From assembly GCA_963695085.1 (NCBI GenBank), contig CAVOFV010000008.1:620001-684000 (forward strand): DNA of 64,000 nucleotides. Direction: 5' to 3'. Positions 26,249 through 35,342 of this stretch are shown in pieces. A program made the translations under genes and the position numbers. Source of the DNA: SG8-30 sp963695085 (GTDB taxonomy: Bacteria; Pseudomonadota; Gammaproteobacteria; Steroidobacterales; Steroidobacteraceae). Under the pieces are notes generated by a model. It was given only the letters and a program-made list of their open reading frames with translations. It searched no databases and was not told where the DNA came from. The stretch's first letter is position 1. Every line of letters starts with the position of its first letter.

Positions 26249-26562
26249 GCAGTCGCCTCCAGTGAATCCGTCCGGCCCCCGTGGACGGACGCGACGACTC
26301 TAGGCGAATGCGAGAAGACTGTAAATACGAATCATTCTCATTTCTACTGAGGACCAGACAGGCCACAGGACACCGCTCCCGGGCAGAGAAATGCTGGAAC
26401 TTATTGATTATATTTATATTTATTGAATGACAGGTCGGATCCACGTGGTGGACTGCTGGCGCCGCCAAGGGTGGTCCGCACCGGTCAGGCCCCGATCAGG
26501 GGCTGTCCTATCATGATCTTTGCGGCGCGGGCCGCCTCGGGTCGGACTCCCGTCCGCCTGGC
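26249..26562. other. Non-coding control region upstream of the TonB receptor
   Basis: No gene is seen. The stretch holds the receptor promoter and Fur-like box (26318-26346), a striking AT-only patch at ~26400-26425 (repeated TTATT/TATTTA) that stands out in this GC-rich DNA, and a small hairpin GCCCC-GATCA-GGGGC at 26489-26503 that may help end transcription of the TlpA-like gene but lacks a T run. Confidence 0.5.
26318..26346 (-). promoter_or_regulatory. Iron-regulated promoter: Fur-like box over sigma-70 elements
   Basis: Minus strand: TAGAAA (26346-26341), a 17-base spacer, TACAGT (26323-26318). The spacer and -35 edge hold AATGAGAAT-G-ATTCGTATT (26342-26324), a 9-1-9 inverted repeat, 7 of 9 positions symmetric, close to the common Fur half-site AATGAGAAT. 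Fur with iron would block the promoter. Confidence 0.6.
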
Positions 26563-27801
26563 TCACGTCTCGGCCAGCAGCCCGTCGATGAGGGTCGCAA
26601 ACTCCGCGGTGAATTCCTCGTAGTGCGCACCCGTCGCCGGGCCGCTGAAGCCGGTGTGCGTGTAGCGCACGCGGCCATCGCGCCCGAGCACCAGCATCGT
26701 CGGATAAGCGTAGAACTTGTCGATCTGCGGCAGGGCCTTCTGCAGTTCGCCCGGGCCATAGGTCCCGGCGATCAGCACCGGGTAGTCGATGCCGAACTTG
26801 TCCACGAAGTCACGCACCGACGCCGAGGCGGACGCGACATCCGGCGTGTACTCGAACATCAGCTGCACGACCTCGAGGCCGCGCGTGCGGCGACCCGGCA
26901 GGAAGTCGCGCAGGAAGGTGGCTTCGTCATGGCAATTCGGGCACCAGGTGCCGCCGATCGTGATGATGACGACCTTGCCGCGGAAGCGTTCGTCCGCCAG
27001 CGACACCGGCTTGCCATCGAGGTCCGGAAACGTGAACTGCAGGGGCGCCGCACCGGCCTTGATCGTGGTCAGCGCCGTCACGTCGGCCAGCCGTGCGTCC
27101 TCGTTGCGTCTGCCGCCCAATATCCGGAAGCCGCCGGTGCCGGTGCGGAATTCGCCCGCCAGTTCGCCGTCCGCGCCGAGTCGCGCGACGTACAGGTATG
27201 CGCTGCCGCCGTCGAACCGCGACAGGAACACGGTGTCGCCGCGCGCCTCGCCGGCGATGTAACGATCATCGCCGGATTCGCGCAGGACGGTGCCAGTCAC
27301 GAGGTGCCCCTGTTGTGATAACTCGGCGATGCCCGTGGACACCGTGCCGGTATCCGGATCGCGGAAGGTCAGTGCCCAGCGGCCGGAGAAGTCCGCATGT
27401 TGCGCCGCGGGCGTGGGGAAGAAGCGCCAGTCCTGCCCGCGCAGGCCGACGAAGTGCGCGGCCCTGGTTTCGCCGCCGGGCCGCAGGAACGTCACGTCGC
27501 CTTCGAGCCGCCCGTCGATGAGGCTCGCCTCGAGCCGGTGCGGATAGCCGGGCATGCGCATCGCGACGCCTGCCGCGGTGATCTCGACGCCGTCGATCCT
27601 TACCCGCTCCGGGCCGTTCACGAGCCATGCAACGTCGTGCTCGCCGTCGCGCGCGATCTCCAGGCCGAAGGGCAGGTCGCCGCCCGGCACGGTCAGTACA
27701 CCGCGCCACGTGCCATACAGGCTGTCGGGCTCCTTCGGCGGCGCGCCGCAGGCGGCCATCAGCATCACGGCGGCCAGCACGGCCCCTGCACGAACAGTCA
27801 T
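26563..27801 (-). CDS. TlpA-like thioredoxin lipoprotein with an extra N-terminal domain
   Basis: A 412-residue lipoprotein: the signal ends LMAAC (lipobox, Cys ~18). Residues ~25-255 are a beta-rich region of two similar halves (LYGTWRGVLTVPG and FSGRWALTFRDPD starts) of unknown family. Residues ~260-410 are a TlpA/ResA-type thioredoxin domain with WCPNC as the redox site and a late YAYPTMLVLGRDG cis-proline loop. It probably reduces or oxidises periplasmic disulfides or receives electrons there. ATG at 27801 with CCGGAG upstream. It is 18 bases downstream of the HerA-like ATPase gene. Confidence 0.85.
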   Translation of the reverse strand: MTVRAGAVLAAVMLMAACGAPPKEPDSLYGTWRGVLTVPGGDLPFGLEIARDGEHDVAWLVNGPERVRIDGVEITAAGVAMRMPGYPHRLEASLIDGRLEGDVTFLRPGGETRAAHFVGLRGQDWRFFPTPAAQHADFSGRWALTFRDPDTGTVSTGIAELSQQGHLVTGTVLRESGDDRYIAGEARGDTVFLSRFDGGSAYLYVARLGADGELAGEFRTGTGGFRILGGRRNEDARLADVTALTTIKAGAAPLQFTFPDLDGKPVSLADERFRGKVVIITIGGTWCPNCHDEATFLRDFLPGRRTRGLEVVQLMFEYTPDVASASASVRDFVDKFGIDYPVLIAGTYGPGELQKALPQIDKFYAYPTMLVLGRDGRVRYTHTGFSGPATGAHYEEFTAEFATLIDGLLAET

Positions 27802-27819
27802 GGTGTCCACTCCGGCTGC

Positions 27820-30213
27820 TCAAGCCTGCCAGGCCGGCGCGGGAAAGCCATCGGCGCCCGTGCGCCACGGCTCCCAGGCCAGCATGATCGCGCCGACGGC
27901 GATGTCCGACTTCCGCGGCGTCAGTGAAATGCTCTCCAGGGCGATTGACTCGGGGGCGAGCGACGCGGCGAGCTTCTCCACTTCGGCCTCCACTTCCTTG
28001 ACCAGCGCCGCGTGCCGCTCGCGCAGTACCTCGACGTTGTCGCTGGCGCGCGCGACGTCGCCCTTCTCGCTCAACACGCGGCCCGCGCTGCGGGCCGCCG
28101 TGCCGGCCCGGCCTGCCGCACCGCGCTTGCCGCCAAAGATCGCCGTGAGCACCGACGCGCCGACGGAGACCATGGTGTCGAGTTTGCGCTGCGACAATTG
28201 CGACTGCTCGCGCTCGACCTTTTCCTCGGCGCGGCGCAACCGGTCGGCGAGCGTCTGCAATTTGGCCGCGTAACGGTCGCGCAGTTTGGCGACCTGCTCA
28301 TCGCGCTGCTCGTGCAGCGCATGTGCGAGACGCGTGCGGAAATCGCCCTCGCTCTCGCCGGGCTCCGAGGCCAGCTTGAGTTCATCGCAGCGCAGCAACT
28401 CGACTGCGCCCGTCTCGTACAGGTGCGACTTGAGGTCACTGGCCCAGGCTGCGTAGCTCTTCTCGCGCAGCGCGCTTGCCGGCAACTCCGCAAAGCCCGC
28501 TCCCTCGGCCGGCTCGCCGCCGCTGCCCGGGTCCGCCGCGGCCAGCGCCTCGCCCCACAGCGGCTCGTCGTCGTCGCCGAATGGCGCGAGCAGCGACATC
28601 GTGCGCCAGCTGTCCACGCCGGATTCGGCCCGCACGTAGTGGAGCTTCACGCTGACCGCGACGCGGGGCCGGTACACGATCGGTCCGGCGCCGGGCCTGG
28701 CGGGCAGGAACAGCTCGCTGACGCCAGCCGGCAGGACCGGCCGCGGCGCAGCGGCCGGCATGTCCTGCCTGTGCGCCGAGGCCGCAGGCGCGGCCGGTGC
28801 CGCGGCCTTGCGCGGGGCCATCAGCCGGCCGATTTCCGGCAGCGTCAGCGGGCCGCGCAGGTACGACATGGCCCAGCGCGTTTTGAACAGCAGCGGCTGG
28901 TCGTCGTGCACATTGCGCATCAGGAAGACGCGCTTGCCGATGCCGGCCATCAGCCGCTCCAGCGTCGCGCGGTCGAAGCCCGTGCCGGCCACGACACCCT
29001 GCAGCCCGTCGATGACACGCTGCTGGTCGCGTTCCGTCTGCAGCCTGCCGATGAACCAGGTTCCGGTATTGGACAGGCCCTTGTAGTCCAGGTCGACGGG
29101 ATTCTGCGTGGCCAGCACCAGGCCGAGCCCGAAGGCGCGCGCCTGCTTGAGCAGCGTCAGCATCGGCAACTTGGACGGCGGCATCGCGCTGGGCGGGAAG
29201 AAGCCGAAGATCTCGTCCATGTAGAACATCGCGCGCAGCGAGGACGTGCCGGACTGGCTGCGCATCCACGCCACCAGCTCGTTCAGCAGCAGGGTCACCA
29301 CGAACATGCGCTCGGCGTCGGTCAGGTGCGCGATCGACACGATCGAGATGCGCGGCTTGCCCGCGGGCGTGTACAGCAGCCGTTGTATGTCGAGAGCGTC
29401 GCCCTCCAGCCAGGTGCCGAAGCCGGGCGAGGCCAGCAGGTTGTTGATCGCCATCGCCAGCTCGAGCCGCTCCCTGGCAGGGTAGAAAGTCTCGACGTCG
29501 AATACGCCGACTTTCTGGAACGGCGGCTTCTGGACTGCGCCGATCAGCCCGGCGAGATCCAGCGCGCGGCCCTGCGACCAGGCCGAGTCGACGATCGACG
29601 ACAACAGGATGTGCTCGCGGCTCTTGAGCGGGTCGGCGGCAACGCCCACCAGCCCCAGCAGGCCGGACACGGCCGCGCTGATGCGGTCGCGCACGTCGGC
29701 CGGGTCGGCGGTCGCGCCGCCTGCCGGCGGCCCAAACGATTTCAGTACCGACAGAGGCAGCCCGGCGGTGCTGCCCGGCGTGTAGATTGAGACGTCCGCG
29801 GCGTCGCGCAGGCGCTGTACGCGAGCGCCGTCCTGGCCCCATTCCTCGAGGCCATTCTTCCAGGTCTCTGCGGTCCTGGCGGCGTAGTCGGCGACCGGCA
29901 TCTCCTTGCGCTGCGCCTCGGCCGCATCGACCCATGGCTCGAACTCGGCGGCCTGCAGGGACGGAAAAGTGAGCATCAGGTTGGCGATGTCGCCCTTGGG
30001 GTCGAGCACGATCGCCGGGATGCCGTCGAGGGCGGCCTCCTCGAGCAGGGAGATGCACAGGCCGGTCTTGCCGCTGCCGGTCATGCCGAGGCAGACGGCG
30101 TGCGTGGTCAGGTCCTTCGAGTCGTAGAGGAGCGGCGCCTCGGCCAGCGCCTCGGTCTTGGGGTCGTACTCGCGACCCAGGTAGAACACCCCCAGTTTCT
30201 CGAAATTCTGCAT
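27820..30213 (-). CDS. HerA/VirB4-like ATPase with C-terminal coiled coil
   Basis: A 797-residue protein. The N-terminal half is a HerA/FtsK-type motor: Walker A GMTGSGKT (residues 43-50), VLDPKGDI, Walker B YMDEIFGF (~residue 330), a sensor-like VLATQNPVDLDY and arginine-rich FLMRNVHDDQP. Residues ~500-600 are a Pro/Ala linker and beta region; residues ~680-750 are a charged coiled coil (LRRAEEKVEREQSQLSQRK) around a Gly/Ala-rich segment. Such proteins are often annotated only as DUF87/DUF853 ATPases; nucleic acid or protein translocation is possible. GAGAGG five bases upstream fixes ATG 30213. No NurA or defence partner is adjacent. Confidence 0.8.
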   Translation of the reverse strand: MQNFEKLGVFYLGREYDPKTEALAEAPLLYDSKDLTTHAVCLGMTGSGKTGLCISLLEEAALDGIPAIVLDPKGDIANLMLTFPSLQAAEFEPWVDAAEAQRKEMPVADYAARTAETWKNGLEEWGQDGARVQRLRDAADVSIYTPGSTAGLPLSVLKSFGPPAGGATADPADVRDRISAAVSGLLGLVGVAADPLKSREHILLSSIVDSAWSQGRALDLAGLIGAVQKPPFQKVGVFDVETFYPARERLELAMAINNLLASPGFGTWLEGDALDIQRLLYTPAGKPRISIVSIAHLTDAERMFVVTLLLNELVAWMRSQSGTSSLRAMFYMDEIFGFFPPSAMPPSKLPMLTLLKQARAFGLGLVLATQNPVDLDYKGLSNTGTWFIGRLQTERDQQRVIDGLQGVVAGTGFDRATLERLMAGIGKRVFLMRNVHDDQPLLFKTRWAMSYLRGPLTLPEIGRLMAPRKAAAPAAPAASAHRQDMPAAAPRPVLPAGVSELFLPARPGAGPIVYRPRVAVSVKLHYVRAESGVDSWRTMSLLAPFGDDDEPLWGEALAAADPGSGGEPAEGAGFAELPASALREKSYAAWASDLKSHLYETGAVELLRCDELKLASEPGESEGDFRTRLAHALHEQRDEQVAKLRDRYAAKLQTLADRLRRAEEKVEREQSQLSQRKLDTMVSVGASVLTAIFGGKRGAAGRAGTAARSAGRVLSEKGDVARASDNVEVLRERHAALVKEVEAEVEKLAASLAPESIALESISLTPRKSDIAVGAIMLAWEPWRTGADGFPAPAWQA

Positions 30214-30421
30214 CGCAGCCTCTCCGGACAGGTCGGTTGACGGGGACATCGCGCGGGCGGGCACCGCGCAGGCCAGGCCGGCGCGTCAGGTCCTGACGGC
30301 CCACGCTATTGCACGGGGCTAGTATAAGGCTGCAAGCTGGCCCGGCGGCCGGGTGCCGGACGGAAGTGGCGGGGTGCCCCGCCTGGCGCATGGCCGCGGC
30401 GGGCGGCAGGAGAGTGAGACC

Positions 30422-30787
30422 GTGGACGAAATTCAGGCACAGCAAATACCCAAGGAAGAACGGCAATGGGCGGCGTTCGCCCACCTGGCGGGCTTGTTCA
30501 TGCTGATCATCCCGCCGCTCGGCGGGATCCTCGGGCCGCTGATCATCTGGATCATGAAGAAGGACGACATGCCGTTCGTGCGCGAGCAGGGCCGCGAGGC
30601 GATCAATTTCCAGATCACGATGCTGCTGGCCATGCTGGTGTCCGGGGCGCTGATCCTGGCGCTGGTCGGCCTGGTCCTGCTGCCGCTGGTGATCCTGGCG
30701 GACCTCGTGCTGATCATCGTGGCGACGCTGTCCGCCAGCGACGGTGGCGCCTATCGTTATCCCTTCAGCCTGAGGCTCATCTCTTGA
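30422..30787 (+). CDS. DUF4870 (Tic20-like) membrane protein
   Basis: A 121-residue protein with the DUF4870 pattern: soluble start (DEIQAQQIPKEERQWAAFAHLAG), a helix with IPPLGGILGPLIIWIMKK, the conserved charged FVREQGREAINFQI, two more helices, and a final YRYPFSLRLI. Three or four membrane segments. Function unknown. GTG at 30422 is the start: AGGAGAG precedes it, and it gives the family N-terminus. The stop overlaps the TTG start of the DUF885 gene (TTGA), so the two are coupled. Confidence 0.88.
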   Translation: MDEIQAQQIPKEERQWAAFAHLAGLFMLIIPPLGGILGPLIIWIMKKDDMPFVREQGREAINFQITMLLAMLVSGALILALVGLVLLPLVILADLVLIIVATLSASDGGAYRYPFSLRLIS

Positions 30788-32601
30788 GCAGGGCGCACCC
30801 TGCCTGGCCAGTCGCGGTGCTCGCGCTGGCCATCGCCGGCTGTGCTGCGACACCGCCGGCGCCCTCTGCCGCGACGGACGACGAGCGCGCCCTGGCGCTG
30901 TTCGAACGCGCCTTCGAAGAACAGCTCGCCAACGAGCCGACATTCGCCACGATGCTCGGGCTGCGCACCCGCTACGGCGAGTGGCCGGACGCGTCGGAGG
31001 CCGGCCAGCTCGAACGGCGCGACTGGGCGGCGCGAACGCTGCAGGAACTGCGCGGCACCATCGACCCGGCGCGCCTGGATGCGCCGACGCGGCTGTCCTA
31101 CGAAGTGTTCGAGGACCAGCTCGAGAGGCGCGTCGCCCGCTACACCTGGCGCAACCACGGCTTCCCGTTCGACCAGATGGGCGGCCTGCAGTCGCAGACG
31201 CCGGCCTTCCTGATCAACAACCACCGCGTGGAGAGCGAGTCCGACGCCGAGGCGTACATCCAGCGGCTGGCGGGGATCCGGGACTATTTCGCGACGACGC
31301 TGGAACGCGTGACCCGCGCCGAGGGTCGCGGCGTGCTGCCGCCGAAATTCGTGTTCCCGTACGTCGCGGAGGACGCGCGCAAGGTGATCACGGGCCGACC
31401 GTTCGACGAGGGTCCGGCCGACAGCCCGCTGTACGAGGATTTCAAGGCCAAGGTCGCGGGGTTGGACGTGCCGGAAGCGCGCCGCGCCGCGCTCGTAGTG
31501 GCCGCTGAGCAGGCGCTGGTCGGCGCGGTCGGCCCTGCCTACGAGGCGGTGATCGCCTGGGCACACGGCGCGCAGGGACGCGCCGGCAGCGACGACGGCG
31601 TGTGGAGGCTGCCACACGGCGCCGCGTACTACGAGTACCTGCTCGCCAACTACACGACCACGACCCTGACGGCCGAGGACATTCACGGGACCGGGCTGGC
31701 GGAGGTGGAGCGCATCCACGCGCAAATGCGCAGGATCATGCGCGACGTGGGCTTCGAGGGCGATCTGCCGGCGTTCTTCGATTTCATGCGCAGCGACGGT
31801 CGGTTCTACGGCTCGAACGATGAGGCCGGGCGGGCGGCCTACCTGGCGCAGGCAGCCGGTTACATCGATGCCATGCGCCGGCGCCTGCCGGACCTGTTCA
31901 TTACGCTGCCCAGGGCGGACGTGATCGTGCGCGCGGTCGAGCCGTTCCGCGAGCGTTCGGTGGGCAAGGCGTTCTACCAACGCGGTTCCCCCGACGGCAG
32001 CCGGCCCGCCGTCTTCTACGTGAACCTGTACGAAATGCGGGACATGCCGCTCTATGAGCTCGAGGCACTCGCCTACCACGAGGGCATACCGGGCCACCAC
32101 ATGCAGATCGCGATCGCCGGCGAGCAGCAGGAGCTGCCGCGCTTTCGCCGCTTCGGCTTCGGCTACTCCGTGTACTCGGAGGGCTGGGGCCTGTACAGCG
32201 AACGGCTGCCAAGGGAGATCGGGTTCTACGAGGATCCGTATTCGGACTTCGGGCGCCTGACCATGGAGTTGCTGCGCGCCGTGCGCCTGGTCGTGGACAC
32301 CGGCCTGCACGCCAAGGGCTGGACGCGCGAGCAGGTGATCCGCTACCACCTGGACAACACGCCGCTCAGCGAGGGCGCCGCCGTCAAGGCGACCGAGCGC
32401 TACGTCGTGTCACCGGGCCAGGCCACCGCCTACACCATCGGCATGCTGAGGATCGTCGCGATGCGCGAACGCGCACGGCGCGAACTGGGCGGGCAGTTCG
32501 ACCTGCGGGAATTCCACGACGTGATCCTGCGCACCGGCGCGGTGCCGATCTCCGTGCTCGAACGCCAGGTCGACGACTGGATCGACTCGAAGCGAACCTA
32601 G
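30784..32601 (+). CDS. DUF885 lipoprotein, putative zinc peptidase
   Basis: A 605-residue lipoprotein. The start is TTG at 30784, the only one giving a lipoprotein signal (LALAIAGC, Cys ~20), and it overlaps the previous stop. The DUF885 core follows, with the metal motif HEGIPGHH (residues ~431-438), SVYSEGWGLYSERL supplying the next ligands, and late VVSPGQATAYTIGM. Relatives are described as M32-like/gluzincin-type carboxypeptidases, mostly unproven. It would act in the periplasm or at the outer membrane. Fold and metal site are well supported, substrate not. Confidence 0.88.
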   Translation: MSRAHPAWPVAVLALAIAGCAATPPAPSAATDDERALALFERAFEEQLANEPTFATMLGLRTRYGEWPDASEAGQLERRDWAARTLQELRGTIDPARLDAPTRLSYEVFEDQLERRVARYTWRNHGFPFDQMGGLQSQTPAFLINNHRVESESDAEAYIQRLAGIRDYFATTLERVTRAEGRGVLPPKFVFPYVAEDARKVITGRPFDEGPADSPLYEDFKAKVAGLDVPEARRAALVVAAEQALVGAVGPAYEAVIAWAHGAQGRAGSDDGVWRLPHGAAYYEYLLANYTTTTLTAEDIHGTGLAEVERIHAQMRRIMRDVGFEGDLPAFFDFMRSDGRFYGSNDEAGRAAYLAQAAGYIDAMRRRLPDLFITLPRADVIVRAVEPFRERSVGKAFYQRGSPDGSRPAVFYVNLYEMRDMPLYELEALAYHEGIPGHHMQIAIAGEQQELPRFRRFGFGYSVYSEGWGLYSERLPREIGFYEDPYSDFGRLTMELLRAVRLVVDTGLHAKGWTREQVIRYHLDNTPLSEGAAVKATERYVVSPGQATAYTIGMLRIVAMRERARRELGGQFDLREFHDVILRTGAVPISVLERQVDDWIDSKRT

Positions 32602-32644
32602 ACCCGGCGCGAGGTGCGGCCGCGGCGGCCTGGTGCCGCCGTGG

Positions 32645-33130
32645 TCACAGATCCAGCAGGTAGTGCCGGTCGCAGCCGAAATGCCCTGTCTGTCCCAGCG
32701 GGCCTGGCAGCTTGCTGAACCCGACGCGCTCATACAGCTTCATGGCCGCGTCCATGCCGGTCAGCGTTTCGAGATAGCAGCGGCGGAAGCCGAACGCCCG
32801 CGCCCGTTCGAGACACAGGTGCAGCACCCGTTCGCCGAGCCCGCGGCCTCGCGCCGCCGGCAGGTAGTACATCTTGCGCAGTTCGCAGGTGTCCGGGTCG
32901 CCGCCGTCGAGCGGCGCGATGCCGGCCCCGCCGATGACGCGGCCCGCCTCCTCGACGACGAAGTACGCTGAGCGGGGCGCGGCATAGGCCGCGCTCATCG
33001 CGTCGACCTCCGCGTCGCTCAGCGCGAAGCCGGCGCCACAGGCGCCGAACGAGGACATGACTTCGCGGATGATCGCGGCGACGGCAGCGTCGTCGCGCTT
33101 CTCGATCGGGCGGACCAGCGGCGCGGCCAT
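32645..33130 (-). CDS. GNAT N-acetyltransferase
   Basis: A 161-residue GNAT-fold acetyltransferase: VRPIEKRDDAAVAAII at the N-terminus, the central AYFVVEEAGRVIGGAGI strand pair, LRKMYYLPAARGRGLGERVL (motif A, the acetyl-CoA pyrophosphate loop RGRGLG), CYLETLTGMDAAMKLYERVGF and a final substrate strand. It resembles stand-alone GNATs of unknown acceptor. Only three bases separate it from the DUF2845 stop upstream on the same strand, so the two share a transcript. Confidence 0.87.
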   Translation of the reverse strand: MAAPLVRPIEKRDDAAVAAIIREVMSSFGACGAGFALSDAEVDAMSAAYAAPRSAYFVVEEAGRVIGGAGIAPLDGGDPDTCELRKMYYLPAARGRGLGERVLHLCLERARAFGFRRCYLETLTGMDAAMKLYERVGFSKLPGPLGQTGHFGCDRHYLLDL

Positions 33131-33133
33131 GCC

Positions 33134-33490
33134 TCAGGGTTCGTTATAGCCGTGGTCAAGCGTTTCGATATCGGTCACGAGACCGTCCTCGAATCGCACG
33201 CGGCGCATCAGCTTGCGCGAGCCCAGGTTGTACGTCCAGAACTCGACGGCGACCGCAACCGGGAATTCCGACAGGTAATACGGCCGCCCGTAGCGCCACA
33301 ACGCCGGCCTGCGCAGGACTTCGGTGCGCGTCACGCCCGCCGGTGGGCCGCACAAGGCCTCCACCTTGGCCGCCGTGTCGCCATCCGTGACCAGCCGCGT
33401 GCCGCAGCGCAGCGAATCTGCTGCCGCCCCGGCAGGAAGCAGCAGCGCGGCCGCTAGCGCGGCGGCGAACGGGGGCGCGGGTCTGTACAT
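33134..33490 (-). CDS. DUF2845 periplasmic protein
   Basis: A 118-residue exported protein. A signal peptide (MYRPAPPFAAALAAALLLPAGAAA) precedes a mature part of ~94 residues with the DUF2845 layout: SLRCGTRLVTDGDTAAKVEALCGPP (two conserved Cys, likely a disulfide), then WRYG, VEFWTYNLGSRKLMRRVRFEDG and IETLDHGY. It is a small SmpA/BamE-like beta domain by pattern. No function is assigned. First gene of a pair with the GNAT. Confidence 0.85.
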   Translation of the reverse strand: MYRPAPPFAAALAAALLLPAGAAADSLRCGTRLVTDGDTAAKVEALCGPPAGVTRTEVLRRPALWRYGRPYYLSEFPVAVAVEFWTYNLGSRKLMRRVRFEDGLVTDIETLDHGYNEP

Positions 33491-33683
33491 GGCATCTACC
33501 TTGTGGGCAGCCGCATTAACCGGGCCTGAATCGGGCCAGCCAGGTGCCAGGCCAATCTAGCCGGGTTGCCCGCCGTCGGCCAGCCTGACCCTCGACGCAG
33601 ACCGGCCCGGGACGCACAATCGGGCCTCCGCAGGCCGTGTGGGCCTGCGGAGTCACCTGGGCTGCATCGAATCAGGCGGGGGG

Positions 33684-35273
33684 ATGGCTGCACCGAGCAC
33701 AGACCGCGTCTTCGAGCGCCGGCTGGCCGCGCTGGTCAATTCCGGCGAGCCGGCCCCGTTCATCGGCGGCAGGAAAGGACTCGAGAAGGAGTCGCTGCGG
33801 GTCACGCCGCGCGGGGTCATCGCCCAGACGCCGCATCCGCCGGCGCTCGGTTCGGCGCTGGCCAGCGCGCACATCACCACCGACTATTCCGAGGCGCTGA
33901 TCGAACTGGTCACGCCGCCGTTCAGCGAGTCCTGGGAACTGCTGCAGCACCTGTGTGACTTGCACCAGTTCGTGTACCGCAACCTGGGCGACGAGCTGCT
34001 GTGGGCCACCAGCATGCCCTGCGTGCTGGGCGGCGATGCGAGCATCCCGATCGGCAACTACGGCAGCTCCAACATCGGCCGCATGAAGCACGTGTACCGC
34101 TCGGGACTCGGGCTGCGCTACGGCAGGGTCATGCAGGCGATCTCGGGCGTGCATTTCAACTTCTCGTTCGGCGAGCGCTTCTGGCCGGCGCTGCACGAGG
34201 CGTGGCGCGCGAAGTCCACGGGACGCGCCTTCGTGGATGAGGCTTATTTCGCGCTGCTCAGGAACTACCGGCGGCACGGCTGGCTGGTGTTGTACCTGTT
34301 CGGCGCATCGCCGGCCATGTGCAAGACGTTCTTCCAGGGCCGCGAGCCGGCGCCCGGGCTAGAAACGCTCGACCCGAACACCCTGTACCTGCCCTATGCG
34401 ACGACCCTGCGCATGAGCGACCTCGGCTACCGCAACAAGAGCCAGGCCGACGTGTCCGTGTCCGTCAATTCACTCGACGAATACGTACGCGACCTGTCCA
34501 CGCTGATCTCGACGCCGAGCCCCGAATTCGAGAAGCTGGGAGTCCGCGTGGGCGACGAATGGCTTCAGCTCAGCGCCAACGTGCTGCAGATCGAGAACGA
34601 GTACTACAGCTTCATCCGGCCGAAGCGCGTGCCGGGGCGCGGCGAGCGCCCCACCCGCGCGCTGCAGCGGGGCGGCGTCCAGTACGTCGAGATGCGCTCG
34701 CTCGATGTCGGGCTGTTCGACCCGGTAGGCGTCAACCGGCACACGCTGCACTTTCTCGAGGCCTTTGCCGCCCTGTGCGTGCTGAAGGACAGCCCGCCGA
34801 TCGACCGCCCGGCGGAACGCATGCTCGACGCCAACCAGGTGCTGGTCGCGCGGCGCGGCCGCGAACCCGGGCTGATGCTCGACCACGAGGGTCGCCCGCG
34901 CGCCTTGAAGACGTGGGCCATGCAGATCCTGGATGAGATGGAAGGGCTGTGCGAACTGCTCGACCGGGGCGACACCCAGCGGCCGTATGCGACGGCGCTT
35001 GCGGTGCAGCGCGAGCGGGTCGCGGATCCCGGCGCCACGCCGTCCGCGCGCCTGCTCGACGAACTCGTTACCGGCAAGGAGGCGTTCTTTCACTTTGCGC
35101 TGCGCCTGTCGCAGCAGCACCGCGACTATTTCGCGGAACTGCATGTGCCGAACGAGGCGCAACTCGAGGCATTCCGGCGCGATGCGGCTGAGTCGCACGA
35201 CACGCAGCGGGAGATCGAGCGGGACGATGACCTGCCGTTCGACGAGTTCGTGAGCCGCTGGTTTTCAGCCTGA
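33684..35273 (+). CDS. gshA: Glutamate-cysteine ligase
   Basis: A 529-residue enzyme of the gammaproteobacterial class I type (E. coli GshA is 518). It makes gamma-glutamylcysteine, the first step of glutathione synthesis, from ATP, Glu and Cys. Family blocks are clear: FIGGRKGLEKESLRV near the start (ATP/Glu site), TDYSEALIELVTPPF, a Gly-rich NYGSSNIGRMK, KSQADVSVSVNSLDEYV, and GVQYVEMRSLDVGLFDPVG. The ATG at 33684 follows a GGGGGG run that is very close for a ribosome site; upstream in-frame codons give no homologous sequence. Stand-alone gene. Confidence 0.94.
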   Translation: MAAPSTDRVFERRLAALVNSGEPAPFIGGRKGLEKESLRVTPRGVIAQTPHPPALGSALASAHITTDYSEALIELVTPPFSESWELLQHLCDLHQFVYRNLGDELLWATSMPCVLGGDASIPIGNYGSSNIGRMKHVYRSGLGLRYGRVMQAISGVHFNFSFGERFWPALHEAWRAKSTGRAFVDEAYFALLRNYRRHGWLVLYLFGASPAMCKTFFQGREPAPGLETLDPNTLYLPYATTLRMSDLGYRNKSQADVSVSVNSLDEYVRDLSTLISTPSPEFEKLGVRVGDEWLQLSANVLQIENEYYSFIRPKRVPGRGERPTRALQRGGVQYVEMRSLDVGLFDPVGVNRHTLHFLEAFAALCVLKDSPPIDRPAERMLDANQVLVARRGREPGLMLDHEGRPRALKTWAMQILDEMEGLCELLDRGDTQRPYATALAVQRERVADPGATPSARLLDELVTGKEAFFHFALRLSQQHRDYFAELHVPNEAQLEAFRRDAAESHDTQREIERDDDLPFDEFVSRWFSA

Positions 35274-35342
35274 CGGCCGCCGGCAGCGGAGGGGTACGGG
35301 ATTGCCGCAGGCGGTCTCGACAAGTACCCATGGTTTCGTGTC

